From Allomyces macrogynus ATCC 38327 (lineage: Eukaryota; Blastocladiomycota; Blastocladiomycetes; Blastocladiales; Blastocladiaceae), in NCBI GenBank assembly GCA_000151295.1, contig GG745346.1, positions 166,531 through 230,530 of the forward strand: a stretch of DNA of 64,000 bases. The letters run 5' to 3'. Every line of letters begins with the position of its first letter. Position 1 is the first letter of the stretch. The notes below the pieces were generated by a model, which ran no database searches, had not been told where the DNA came from, and worked only from the letters and a program-made list of their open reading frames with translations. Positions 11,880-23,259 of the stretch are shown one piece after another. The translations under genes were made by a program, and so were the position numbers.

Positions 11880-12833
11880 TCACTCGGCCGCCCCGACCGG
11901 CGGTCCGTGCCTGGACGGCGCGCGCGACCCGGGCGCCGACACACCCTCCGCACCGCCCCCGCGCTTCTCAACATGCTTCTTGATAAACACGCCCGCTCGC
12001 TCGAGCTGTGCCTCCAACTCGTCATTCTCAAGCCTCAGTCTCTCCAGCACGTCCTCGAGCTCGGCCTTTTTCCGCTTCGTCGCCTCGATCTTGCGCGTGA
12101 CGGCCTCGGCGTCGCGTTCCGCCGCAGCACGTGCCGCTTCGGCCTGCCGCCGTGCCGTTTCGGTACGTTCGAGGTCAGCGAGCGCCGACTCGGCCTCGGC
12201 CTGCAGCGCGCGCAAATCGGCGCGCGCGGCTGACGCGCGGTCGACGAGGATCGGAACGACGGTATTGATTTTGGGTGCGGTCAGGGTCGAGATGGGCTGC
12301 GCCGCGAGGGTCGACGTGCTTGGGTGGTCGTCGGTGTCGGTCGTGGGGAAGCGCACGCGGTGGGTCGAATCGTCGAGTGGGGTGACGTCGTCGGTCGGCT
12401 ACAGGGCGTGGTCGTGAGCTGAATGCACCGGTTGTTCGCACGCTGATCCAAACGGGCGTACCTCTCCATCACCAACGTCAGCAACTGTTCCCGACTCCGC
12501 ATCTTCTCCACCCGTCCTCGTCCCGTCCCGCGTCCTTGGCGGCGCCTGCTGCAGCCGCAGTTCCCACCCGGCCCCACCGGCACCGACCTGGCGCGTGCTC
12601 AGCGCTCCGGGGCCGGGGCTCGTCGTACGTCCTCGTGACCGGTCGCGCGGCGCGCCAGGACCGAATCCGCGACTCGCTTTGCGAGGACGCGCAGCAGCGG
12701 GCGGACTTAGGGTTGGACTCGTGGGCTTGGCGAGCGTCGGCGATCCGGGCGCAGACGGCGCACCGCCGGCAACGGGCGGCAGGATCTGGTCGAGCGTGAG
12801 CGCGGGTGTGCCCGTGCGGCTGTGCGACGACAT
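11880..12833 (-). CDS. Unrecognised coiled-coil protein with S/P-rich N-terminus
   Basis: Exon 1 runs 12833-12462 and exon 2 12398-11880, with intron donor GTACGC and acceptor CTGTAG. The first about 100 residues are rich in S, T, P, R and G with TLDQILPPVAGG near the start. Exon 1 ends in a helical stretch (KMRSREQLLTLVMER) that is one base out of frame with the start, so an indel near 12500-12550 is implied. Exon 2 carries a long coiled coil from about ASAARADLRALQAEAESALA through EATKRKKAELEDVLERLRLE to LEAQLERAGVF. This could be a cytoskeletal or scaffold protein; it lacks the conserved basic region needed for a bZIP call. Function unknown. Confidence 0.55.
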
Positions 12834-14434
12834 GGTCACGGCGAAAATGGGTTGGCAGTTAGCGCGTTGAGGGGGTGCTGCTGGGCTGGAAACGGTCGAA
12901 CTCCGGATTCCTGCTGCTTGGCGGTGCTTGATGCTGGATGAAGTTCTTGGAGCCGGTTGCAGCAAGTCTGGGCTCGTGGATTGACAGGTCAAGAGACCTG
13001 GTTGGTGATATGTACAGCTGTAATGTGACGACCATGACACGCTGTGGCCAACCACAACGACACTGACCTACCAGAGGCTCTGGCCGTCGGTGGCATTGCG
13101 CGACAGATCAGTCAAGTCCGACATGTGTGTCGCAACAGATTTGCCTTGGCGTTCCTGAGCCAGAGCCTGAGAGTGTGTCTTGCTTCCATCTTCAGCACTT
13201 GAATAACCGCCACCTGCCCGTCCCTCGGCCAGGAAGAAATGTCTGCGCGAGTGGAAGGCGATCACCACTCGCCCCCACTCTCTCTCCTGTCGATCTCGGC
13301 GCTCGACAAGCCGTAAACATTGCTTCTTCCTCACGATGGCTGCTCGTTGCTACCCGCCTAGAACTGGTCCACTAACACTGATGATTCCCTAACGAGCAGC
13401 CTGCACTGCAGGACTTGCAAACAGACATCTCCGTCGTCACCCGACAGCCTTCTGATCTGGAGAGACACAGCAAGTGCAAAATGTGGAATTGGCTCGCCAA
13501 CGGTATATTGATCCCAACAAATGGTCTGGCGCGCGCTCATGGCATCATGACGACCCTGCCCTGACATTATCGACCGACAATTGATTCCCTACTGTATAGT
13601 GCTCCTTTGCTGCTGCTACCCTTGTCGCTCTTGTGGCGGCAGCAAACCGGGACAGTCAGCAGGCCGCGCGGGGCCCTTAGTGGACCAGGACAAGCATATC
13701 ATTTCAGCCAAGTCTATCCCGCCGGTCGAGTCTGTGCACTTTGCATCCGCGAGCAATGTCATTCCCGAGTGGCCGGACCGGTACTTGCCGCCATTTCAAG
13801 CGGAAACCCAGTTGCTTGATCTGGCTTATGAAGATGGGGATGGGGATGGGGACGACGATTTGCCGTCGCTTGAAGGTGGCCACAGCGCACCGATATCAAG
13901 CTGCCGCTGGCCTTGGTCACTAACCAGATCTGGGATCAATAGAAAATGGCGTGCTCATTCTAGTTGATTCGGTGATTCAGCGATCCGACATTTTGGGTGG
14001 AAACGGAGATGCATGATGGACACAGGCAAGCCGAGGTGCTCTGGCAAGTCTCAAGCTGCTTGCTGGTCATTTCGACAACGTGCACGAGCTGCTGCACGGG
14101 ACTTGCGTCGATCGAATCGGCGAGCCCAACCGCGATGCGAAACGAGGACCGCGGTGTCTGTCTCTCATTTCTGTTGTTTGCTTCGGTCGTCGTTTGGTGA
14201 TCTAGGTGACGATCGACGACCCTATTGTTGATCAAACCACCCTTACCAACACGCCGCAACTTGCTGCAATACTTCTTTTCTCGTTATTCCCAACCATCTT
14301 GACCTGCTCCAATGCAATCCCACCCGTCTACCCTATCCGCGGGCCCTGTCACGGCCAAGAACGCACGACGCACGCCAAGGCGATCACCGGCGCCCGATCC
14401 CATCTCGTTGTCTCGGGCAAGAGAGCGATCGAAA
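12834..14434. other. 1.6 kb stretch without a confirmed gene
   Basis: No recognised domain. Two pieces on the plus strand look weakly coding: near 13400-13520 (ALQDLQTDISVVTRQPSD) and 13640-13930 (VHFASASNVIPEWPDRYLPP, then an acidic GDGDGDDD stretch). They are in different frames and may be exons or relics of one gene, but I could not join them with confidence. The last few hundred bases should contain the promoter of the FG-GAP gene. Confidence 0.35.
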
Positions 14435-16720
14435 ATGATACCATTCCAGTGGCTGTCGTCGACGTTCTGGGCCCTGGTGGCCTTTACGATCACGGCGTTC
14501 TTTTTGCTCGATGGCGCTCAAGGCGCCAAGCGTGTCATGCCCGCAACGCAGCCGCTCTGTAACGGCGACGGCGGCATGTTTGGATACTCGGTGCACGCCG
14601 TGACCGTCAGTGGATGGACGTACTTGGTACGCTGCCACGAGATGACCCTTCTCCAGCGAGTACCATCCGACCAAACCGCTCACGGCGCTTCATTGGCTTG
14701 ACAGGCCGTTGGGCAACCGTGGGACATTTCCATGCGCATCTACAAGACGCCCTACGCGGCCTACGCCCCCGTCACGTACGTGAACGCCACGTGCCCGCTC
14801 GACGCCGCCGCCAACGCGTCGTCGACCACAACCACCGCGACGGCCACAACTACAACAACCGCTCCCGCCGCGTCGTCGACGCCGTGCACGACCGTCCCGA
14901 CCGCGTCCTTCCCGGGCTACCCAAGCACCGCGTGGACGCTTGTCACGACGCTCACCGACCCGTCCAACTCGACGACGACCGCGTTCAACGGCACACAGGC
15001 CGGGTCGGCGCTGTCGCTGTTCGGGTACGACGTCAAGTGGAGCACCGACGGCACCTGGCTTGCCGTCGGCGCGCCGGGCCGCGCCTTCACGTCGGGGCTC
15101 GGGCTCTCCAAGCACCCGTACCACGGGTCGGTCCTGATTTACCACCGCACGGGGGATGTGCTGACGAGCGTGACAGAACTGAGCGTCGCGCAGCTCGGGC
15201 GCACGCGTGCATACCATGACCGGTTCGGGTCGAAAGTCGTGTTCTCGCCCGACGCGAACTCGGCATTCCTGTTTGTCACGGCGAATGGCGGGTGGGATTC
15301 CGTGAGCAGCCCAGATTCGGGCGCGATATATGGGAGGAGTTTGTGGACGGGTGCATGGCCGGGAACACCGACGCGGTTCACGGGGAACATGGGGGTCTAT
15401 GTGTTTTCGCTCAACGGCGGTGCTTGGTACGTTCTCTTCCCGCTTTCGCTGTCGCTTCTTCAGATCGTAATCTGACGGCATGCACTGCACCACAGGACGC
15501 CCTTCCAGTTCATCCCGTCGGCATCGGCGATTCCGCTCGGTACGCTCGGGCTCGACATTGCCGTGGCCGCGACGTCGGACCTCGACACGACGCTCGCCGT
15601 GCGCGACTACACGGCCTCCCCGTCGAGCAACGTGACCGCGGGCCTCGTTTCCATCTATCGGCTCAACCTCAACTCGTTTGCGCGGCTCACGAACCTCGCG
15701 GCACCTGACTACAACCAGTCGTCTACGTGGATGGCCGAAAACTGGTTCGGGCTCGGCCTGGCGCTCACGATCGACGCGACCGCGCAACTCGCCCTGCTGC
15801 AAGTTGGCGCGCCGCGCGGCGGGAACCCCGTCACGCAGCTCGTCAGCACCAAGTGGAAGTACTGGGACGCCTGGACGTGGGACACGTCCCTGGCCAACCC
15901 GAGCTCTGTGTCGAAGACGTTTTTCGGCGGGTCCATGATCGCGACCGACAAATGGTTGCTGGTGGCCGACGCGACGTCCGGGAACGGGCGCGGGACCGTC
16001 TACCTGTACCATCGCCGGCGTTTGGGCGAGATGGCGTTTGGGTTCGAGGACGTGACGCTCTCCGCGGTGCCCGCGTCCCGCAAGGCTGTCATGGACTGGA
16101 TCGGCACGCTCGCGCCAAACGCGAGCATGATTGATACGACGACGTATCACCAGGATCATTTCGGCAAGGCGATGACGGCGTCCGGGAACGTGATTGTCGT
16201 GGGCGCGCCAGTGGATAATTGCGTCTACACGTTCAACATGCCGGCGCTTTGTACATTTGCTCCCGCAGCTGCCGTCGCCTGCCTTGCCGTACGTTGTTGC
16301 TCACGCGCGAGCCCATTTGCATAGACACAAACCCGAACGCGACGCTCACCGATCCGGGCGACAACAACATCACCAAGATCACCGACCCGAACTCGGGCAC
16401 GGGCGTGTCCACCGACAACACCGTCAAGTACGCGTTGATGGGGTCGATCCTGTCGCTCATCCTGATTGGTACGCCGCCCACTTCCTCCGCCCTCCCTCCT
16501 CAATCCCGCACTCACCTCGCCAAATGGCGTAGTCCCGACCGTAACGATTTACGTGATGCGCTCGCACAAGCGCCAGCTCTTGGCGCGACTCAACCAGCGC
16601 GGCATGGCCGGCGGTGCTGCTAAGCCGGGGACGATCGCGACGAGCACGCCGATGATGATGATGGGAGTCGATAACCAGTCGCCGCTCACGGCCTCGAGCA
16701 TTTCGCCTCTCACAGGCTAG
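14435..16720 (+). CDS. FG-GAP-repeat type I membrane protein (integrin-alpha-like ectodomain)
   Basis: Predicted cell-surface protein. Exons 14435-14626, 14705-15426, 15496-16250, 16325-16468 and 16533-16720 join in frame to 666 residues; donors are GTACGC, GTACGT, GTACAT and GTACGC. Residues 1-30 are a signal peptide (FWALVAFTITAFFLLDGAQG). The ectodomain holds FG-GAP-like beta-propeller units: MFGYSVHAVTVSGWTYLAVG, LFGYDVKWSTDGTWLAVGAP, DRFGSKVVFSPDAN, and HFGKAMTASGNVIVVGAP. A threonine/alanine-rich segment (about residues 100-125) is a likely O-glycosylation site. A membrane helix (YALMGSILSLILIGVPTVTI) near residue 600 is followed by a basic stretch (MRSHKRQLLARL) and a cytoplasmic tail of about 60 residues. 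The ligand is unknown. I do not claim an integrin orthologue. Confidence 0.8.
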
Positions 16721-17609
16721 GTGGAGAAGGCGAAGCGAAGTGCAAACCTGCATGAAGCGGAGCGAGGGGGGAGAGACAGGCGAAGGACTGCAGACTAATA
16801 AATACACGACACGAATGTTTCCTGGTCTCGATTCGCGCTTGCTGTGCACTCGAAACCTTGTTTGAGGGGGAGTGATTTTTGGCACTCACGTTGACGATTG
16901 TATGGTCGGTATTTCCAAAGCAATGTGTCGTGCCAGAAAGCGACGGCTCTGACGTGTTGCAAGGCTGCCTTGCACTTCCTGGCACGTCCGCATCACGAAG
17001 GGCTGCGCACCCGGTCCATGTCGGCATTTCAGTTGTTGCCCCCACGTTTGGTGAGATGCCATTATTCTCGTCGCGCCCAGCACCTCCACCGATCAAGCCG
17101 AAAGCAATGGCGCTGCATATTGCAAAGCCGGTCATTTCTGAACAGTTGGGAGCGCTGGTTTTGCGCTCTCTCATTTATTTGGGACAGCAAATTGTTTGGG
17201 AGGGATGCCTGATCTGGAGGATTCCGGGAATTTGGAGTCTTGACGTACAGCTTCAATCAGCGGGGTGGAAGTCGATTTCTTTGAAGTGCACAGCCTGTTG
17301 TTGTGATGCTGAGGTTTGCAATGCATCGAGACCGCCCGGCACCCTCGCCAAATCCTCAAATAGGCCTTGCTGGCTCCCAAGACGACGTGGTTCGCACGGT
17401 TCGCGTATTTGCAATTAACCCGCGAAGGGACGTTGAGGACGACCACCTCAGGACAGCCGTTCCCATTTCCCATGTGTAAAAGTCAGTAAGAATGGATTGT
17501 TCTCTCAAACCAGAAGGGATGCAGAAGAACCGTGGTTTCATTCGAATGCAACGGTAAAGAACTGATAGCATCAAACGGAAGCATCATCAGTACTGTAAGA
17601 CCAATCATC
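16721..17609. other. Intergenic region, nothing recognised
   Basis: About 0.9 kb between the FG-GAP gene and the first LRR pseudogene. No domain, RNA gene or repeat was seen. Low-complexity, AT-richer sequence than the genes on either side. Confidence 0.4.
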
Positions 17610-18493
17610 AATGGGTTCCACGACTTTGAGCCGCGCCTCGCCAGATGCGCGTGGCGTGCCTGCACGTAAACGCGCAGCATCGAGTGCTTCAATGGCTTCC
17701 TCGGAGAAATAACATCCGTGCACATCAAGAAACAGAAGCGTTAGTGGAAGGGCGTCAATCTAAAGTGCCGAATCCACAGCGGTGTCGCCAAGATCCTCAT
17801 CAATGACACATCAAGTGAAGTGGTTGTAGCAAGGGTGGGAATGGCGTCGGCAGAGACATGATCTGGTTGGATGCGAGTCGTAAAGTGTGCAGACCAGTCG
17901 GCAATAACGACCAAATCAACTTGATGTCGTTGGTCATGAGCGCATTGCTCGAGAGATCAAGCGAATGGAGATTTTGCGGAGCTTTTGGCAACATAATCCA
18001 ACGATTGACATCCTTGAGTCGTGATGGATGTGAGCGTTGGGAAAAGCTTGGCCAAATCGTTGAGCGATGGAAGCCAAAACGGCGAGTGACCAGTCGGGCC
18101 GATGAGGGTCAACGAATGCAGTGTGGGAGACGCAAACTGTTGAATAGTACGCGGATCGAGCGGCACTTTGGCCGGCCAGGTCCCAAAATCAAGGCGGAGC
18201 GTATGTGTTGGGCGAGGCAGGTGTAAGACCAAATCAAGAAGTCGAGATGCATCAACCGAGGGCAATTCGTCCGCCGAAGCCTCACAAAAGGAAAAGCCCA
18301 AGTGGAGAAGACGAAGATCACGGACGGCAACAAAAAGCGAAGGCGATGAAGGTTCGGACTCGAGGCCCCATACCTTCAAACTCACTGAATTCATTCGTTC
18401 CTTGCCGGCTTCCTGGGCTGCAGGATGACCATTGAAAACGTGCACCATTTCGAGCCGACAAGCTGACAGGACCGCGTGTGTCTTCAAGTTCAA
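17610..18493 (-). pseudogene. F-box-like/LRR family copy A, N-terminally truncated and frameshifted
   Basis: A clear relative of the intact gene at 18599-20284 but missing its first half. The surviving order is RDLRLLHLGFSF and LLDLVLHLPRPTHTLRLDFG (near 18330-18190), SLDLSSNALMTNDIKLIWSL and LRLASNQIMSLPTPFPP (near 17960-17830), and the C-terminal cap IDALPLTLLFLDVHGC ... RAGTPRASGEARLKVVE (near 17760-17610). Pieces lie in different frames with stops between them. No F-box-like N-terminus precedes it. Confidence 0.85.
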
Positions 18494-18598
18494 AGCGCCC
18501 GAACTCTGAGATCATTCTCTTTATCTGCAAACATCATCGACAGCTCGAAATTTCGTGACAATTGGGAACAAGCACCGAGCACATAGCGCCGGTCCTGT

Positions 18599-20284
18599 TC
18601 ACAACTCCAACGGCCACTCAAAACCGTTCCCAATAGCCTTGACTTGAAGCCGCAGCGCGCCCGACAGGCGCCGCACTCCTGCGCGCGAGCCTACAGCATG
18701 GAGCACCCGCCCAGCACCTTCGGGAAGATTGCACCCACGCACGTCAAGGTGGCGAAGTGTCGGCGGAAGCGCATCAATCCAGAGCGCTACACTGCCACCA
18801 AGATTCTCATTGCATGGCACTTGCAGCACACGGAGCGAGGGCGGTAACGGGGTCGGAATTGTGGTCAGATCGTTACTCGCCAACCGGAGGTCGCTCAGAC
18901 CGGCTGGCAGGCAAGGCCACAACGCTGCTGCGTCGGCCGTTGTGAGCGAGTTGCATGAGAGGTCAAGAATGCGAAGAGTCGGCGGAAGAGATCCCAGGTT
19001 ACTGCATGTCGCAATTGAGCCAGCAAAAAGACACCCTTCAATAGTGAGTGACTTGAGCGCGGGGAAGTGCTTGTCAACACTGGTGAATGCTGAAAACCAG
19101 GACAGTCGGCGATCTGAGCGAAAGGGGCCGACAAAGGACAGGGATCGCAACGTCTGTGACGCAAAGTGTTGAACAACGCGCGTGTTGAGCATGACCGCGA
19201 CTGGCCAGGTCCGAAAATCAATCTGGAGCGACTGCGTCGGTCGAGGGAGATGCAACATAAAGTCGAGGAGCCGAGACGCAATATCAGAGGGCATTTCATC
19301 CAGCGAGGACGTCCACTCGGAAAGGCCAAGATGGGCAAGACGGAGGTCATGGACAGCCGAAGAGAAGACAGGTGGGGCAGGCAAGAATTGGGGCGAACGG
19401 GCCCTCAAGTCAACAACACACAATGGCCTCGCCCTGCCGGCTCCCTGTGCTGCCGCGAGCCCATTGAGGACATGCACCACACCATCGAAGCGAAGAAAGT
19501 CGTGACGAAACGTGGTCAAGTGCAACAGTTTGGCAAGCGCATTGGCAAGAGCGGCACTGCTGTTATCACCCACATTGTTGGGGAAGAACATGCCTTCGTT
19601 CTGAACAACCTTGAACACGGTCAGCAACGGTGGCAGATGGTCGTGAAGGCAAGTCAACACTCGGTCGTCTCCATCACCGATCAACTCGATGGTGAGCTCG
19701 CGCAGAGTCTCAGGAAACAATGCGACGATAGCAAGTATCGTGTCATGATTAGCTTCAAACTCTGTCAGTTTCAGTGAGTGGAGCGCAGCCGGGAGGGCCC
19801 ATCCTGCCGCCATCGATTCGACAGTCAGGCAACGACAAGCCAGCGGCATGGGCAGACTCGCCAGGTCAGGAAATCGAATCTGGGCGTGAGCAACTTGGTG
19901 GAGCGGAACAGGCAGTAGCATGGCCTGGAACTGGGGCAGTGTCACTTGACGGCTGCTTGCCAGGACCACAGAGCAATTGTCGTTGCGGGGTGGGAGCACT
20001 AAGTAGACGTTGCGAGGCACTGCTTCAAATAATCGGTCGTGGTGCGCAGGGACAAGGAAATCACCCAAATACCCATCAAGTTCGATGGGCTCTGTGTCGT
20101 CCGGCAGGGGCTCAAGCATGCCTCTGCCGTGACGTAGAGCCGTGGAAATGGCGGGGGCGAAGAAAGCGGGCGACGAGATGGCAAAAGGCAGAAGCGCTTG
20201 GTGAACACATGTGAGCCAAACGCATATGTTGTCGATCACGACGAACGGCAGCAACTCGATGGGCGCACGCTCATGGAGCGTCAT
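18599..20284 (-). CDS. F-box-like/LRR family protein, copy B, intact (561 aa)
   Basis: Open single-exon frame, best-preserved member of a local gene family. Residues about 8-50 (IELLPFVVIDNICVWL ... FAISSPAFFAPAISTAL) resemble a degenerate F-box with a conserved FAxxSxxFFAPA block. A middle region carries SLKLTEFEANHD, LRELTIELIG and LHDHLPPLLTVFKVV. The C-terminal third has regular leucine-rich repeats (LRILDLSCNSLTTADAAALW, LSDLRLASNDLTTIPTP, LRVLQVPCNENLGG, LRHLDVRGCNLPEGAG). If the F-box reading is right, a substrate-recruiting subunit of an SCF ubiquitin ligase is the natural guess, but this is inference. It shares the start MTLHERA with copy C, about 2.3 kb away. Confidence 0.75.
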   Translation of the reverse strand: MTLHERAPIELLPFVVIDNICVWLTCVHQALLPFAISSPAFFAPAISTALRHGRGMLEPLPDDTEPIELDGYLGDFLVPAHHDRLFEAVPRNVYLVLPPRNDNCSVVLASSRQVTLPQFQAMLLPVPLHQVAHAQIRFPDLASLPMPLACRCLTVESMAAGWALPAALHSLKLTEFEANHDTILAIVALFPETLRELTIELIGDGDDRVLTCLHDHLPPLLTVFKVVQNEGMFFPNNVGDNSSAALANALAKLLHLTTFRHDFLRFDGVVHVLNGLAAAQGAGRARPLCVVDLRARSPQFLPAPPVFSSAVHDLRLAHLGLSEWTSSLDEMPSDIASRLLDFMLHLPRPTQSLQIDFRTWPVAVMLNTRVVQHFASQTLRSLSFVGPFRSDRRLSWFSAFTSVDKHFPALKSLTIEGCLFAGSIATCSNLGSLPPTLRILDLSCNSLTTADAAALWPCLPAGLSDLRLASNDLTTIPTPLPPSLRVLQVPCNENLGGSVALWIDALPPTLRHLDVRGCNLPEGAGRVLHAVGSRAGVRRLSGALRLQVKAIGNGFEWPLEL

Positions 20285-20629
20285 TGTGAAGTGCAGTGTC
20301 GAATGCGGTTAGTTGTGCTAGTTATGGGAGCGCTGAGGAGGTGGGTTGTGTTGTGGTCAAAACAAGGTAAACTTGAGAACGACATGTGGACAATCGTTGA
20401 ACAAAAAGCACATGTCGCACCAGCGGGCAGGGCAAAGTCTGCCCTGACGCTGCGCGAGAGTGCCAGAGTGAGCGCCTCCAGGGCCACGCTAACTGCTGTG
20501 CACTGCTGTGCAATGGCCTGGACCACGAGATCGTAGTTGAGTGAGCATGGCTGTCTTGAAATCAAAATTACATCTCATTCAGGTCAGAGAAGATTCACTG
20601 AAACCGCTCATCCTGTTCATGAACAAATG

Positions 20630-20760
20630 ATGCCAGTCGCCTTGATCAAAAGCCGCGCCACGCCCGACGCGCGCCGCGTTCCTGCGCGCTTGCGCGCGGC
20701 ATTAGGCGCCTCGAGAGTCCGATCAGGACGAGGGGAGTGTTGCACGCCGAGGAGATGACG
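20630..20760 (-). pseudogene. Relic of an LRR-family C-terminal cap
   Basis: Between copies B and C the minus strand reads ARKRAGTRRASGVARLLIKA, which matches the caps of the family (SRAGVRRLSGALRLQVKAIG in copy B, RAGTRGKRGKTRLTVSL in copy I). The nucleotide match to the 3' end of copy C is also visible. No other part of the gene was found nearby, so this is the remains of a further copy. Confidence 0.6.
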
Positions 20761-20827
20761 CTTCAATGGGAGCGCACAACACCACCATCAGCGCCAGAGT
20801 CGACAAACTCAACTCAATGTGATCTTA

Positions 20828-22638
20828 TCAAAGAGCAAGAAACACACATGAACGGGAATCCACATAAAAACGACTACCAACGAGCACTCGGCGTCCCCAT
20901 CCAGCGCACAAATCCCAAGGCCACTTGAAACTGTTTCCAGTCACCTTGACTTGCAGCCGCGGTGCGCCCGACAGGCGCCGTACTCCAGCACGCGAGCATG
21001 CAGCAATGAGCGCCCGCCCAGCAACCTCTGGAAGCTTGCACCTACGCACGTCAAGGTGGCGAAATGTCAGTGGAAGCTCATCAATCCAGAGTGTCGTACT
21101 GCCACCAAGCTTCTCATTACATGACACCTGTAGCACGCGGAGCGAGGGCGGGAACGGTGTTGGAACCATGGCCAAATTGTTACTTGCGATCCGGAGGACG
21201 CTCAGAGCGGCCGGCAAGCAAGGCCATAATGCTGTCGCGTCGGCTGTTGTGAGCCCATTGCGTGAGATATCAAAAAAGCGAAGGGCCGGCGGAAGAGGGA
21301 CCAGGCTATGGCCCATTGCGATAGAACCGGCAGAAAGACACCCATCAATTGTGAGCAACACAAGCGCTGGGAAGTACTTGTCAGCACTGGTGAATGCTGA
21401 GCACGGGGAAGCTAGGCGACCGGAGCGAAAGGGGCTGACGAAGGAAAGGGATCGCAACGTCTGTGACGCAAAGTGATGAACAACACGCGGATCTAGCATA
21501 ACAGCGGCCGGACAGGTCCGAAAAGCAATATGGAGCGACTGTGTCGGACGAGGGAGACACAACATAAAGTCGAGGAGCCGAGGCGCAATTCCAGAGGGCA
21601 TTTCGTCCAACGAAGACGTCCACTCGGAAAGACCAAGGTGGGCAAGACGTAGGTCACGGACGGAAGACGAGAAGCCAGGTGGGGAAAGCAAGAATTGGGG
21701 CGACCGAGCCCTCAAGTCAACAGCACACAATGGCCTCGCCTTGCCCGTTTCCTGCGCTGCTGCAAGCCCATTGAAGACGTGCACAATGCCATCAGAGCGA
21801 AGAGGGTCGTGGCGAAATGTGGTCAAGTGCGACACTTTGGCAAGCGCATTGGAGAGAGAAGCTCCGCTGTTATCGCCTACATCGTTGGGGAAGACCAGAC
21901 CAGCACCTTGAACGACCTCGAACACGATCAGCAACGGCGGCAGATGGTCGTGAAGGCAAGTCAACACTCGGTCGTCTCCAATGCCGACAAACGTGATGCG
22001 CAGCTCGCGCAGGGTTTCAGGAAATGATGAGACAATCGCTTGCATCCCATCAAGTTCGGCTTTGAAATTGGTCAGCGTCAACGAGTGGAGAGCAGCTGGG
22101 AGGGGCCATCCAGTGGTCATCGATTCGATGGTGAGGCCACGACAAGCCTGCAGCATAGGCAATTTTTCCACGTCAGGAAATCGAATCTGGGCGTGAGCAA
22201 TTTGGTGGAGCGGAACAGGCAGCAGCATGGCCTGGAACTGGGGCAGTGTCACTTGACGGCTGCTTGCCAGGACCACAGAGCAATTGTCGTTGCGGGGTGG
22301 GAGCACCAAAAAGACAGTGCGAGGAACGCCATTGCGGTCGTTGTTGTCGTCGTCCAGTCGGTTTTGAGGTGAAGGGGAAGCAAATGGCCCTGCACTTTTT
22401 CAAGGTTGAGAGGCACTCCATCACCCAAAGACTCAAGCCTGCCTCCCCATGGGCTGTAGCTTCCAAGAGCCGTGTAAATGGCGGGAGCGAAAAACGCGGG
22501 AGACGAGAAAGCAAAGCACATCAGCTCGTTGTTGCGCAGCCAGGAGTGTTGGCCGTGTAAAAGCGTGATCCAGACGCAAATTGTTTCGATCACGTCGAAC
22601 GGCAGCAACTCGATGAGCGCGCGCTCATGGAGCGTCAT
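20828..22638 (-). CDS. F-box-like/LRR family protein, copy C, nearly intact with one frameshift
   Basis: The start at 22638 (MTLHERALIELLPFDVIETI) parallels copy B. The F-box-like block ends MCFAFSSPAFFAPAIYTAL. One frame change falls in a GTC/GTT-rich tract near 22330-22365: upstream frame reads LPLHLKTDW, downstream frame reads DDDNNDRNGVPRTVFLVLPP and then runs open for nearly 500 residues. The LRR region matches copy B closely (LRFFDISRNGLTTADATALW, LSVLRIASNNLAMVPTPFPP, FRHLDVRRCKLPEVAG). The C-terminus is longer than in B (WGRRVLVGSRFYVDSRS). The single lesion could be a sequencing error, because the rest is open and conserved. Confidence 0.7.
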
Positions 22639-23259
22639 TTTGAACTGGAGCGTCGAATGCGGTTTATTATGACAGTGGTGGGAGTGTTGATGAGGTGGGT
22701 CGTGCTGCTGATCGATACTGCAGAATGATGGAGGCCAACATGTTCGCTGCATTCTCTTTTTTCACCATCAGTTCGCGTTGCTCCATGCACGACTTGGCGG
22801 ACGATCTGATGCGACATTGACTTTTTTATTCGCTAAATGTCAACGCTCCTCCACCCCAATGGTCTGCGTATGCGAGACTACAGGCTAGAGAAAGGTCCAG
22901 ACGTAGGTCCACATTTTGGCCAGAGCACGAAGCCGATCGACGCTATGCCCTCATAAGTAAAAGAAGGCATTTAGTTTCCGGTAGCACAAGCGTGCGCGAA
23001 TGGAAGAAGACGAGCGGGCAATGCGCGTGCACGTCGTTGAGCATCAGCTCGACCTTGCCATGGATCGCCATTATGTGGATCCAGTGTGGACGTGGCTGCG
23101 CGACAGGCCAGAAGCGACGGGATGCGAAGGAACACGCGCCTGCCGTCGCCGTGTTGTTATGGCTGGTTTGGTTTCAATTCTTCGTTTGTCAAATTTCCAA
23201 GCACATCGACCATACTCATCAATAAATGGAGCAGCCTGGCCTTGTCACAACTGCTCAGG
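22639..23259. other. Intergenic region between LRR copies C and D
   Basis: Holds the presumed promoter of copy C and the 3' flank of copy D. No other feature was recognised. Confidence 0.4.

Noticed and set aside
14690..16159. A 489-residue minus-strand open frame opposite the FG-GAP gene
   Set aside because: R/G/V-rich shadow of the plus-strand exons with no domain. The plus strand has splice-consistent exons and FG-GAP units.
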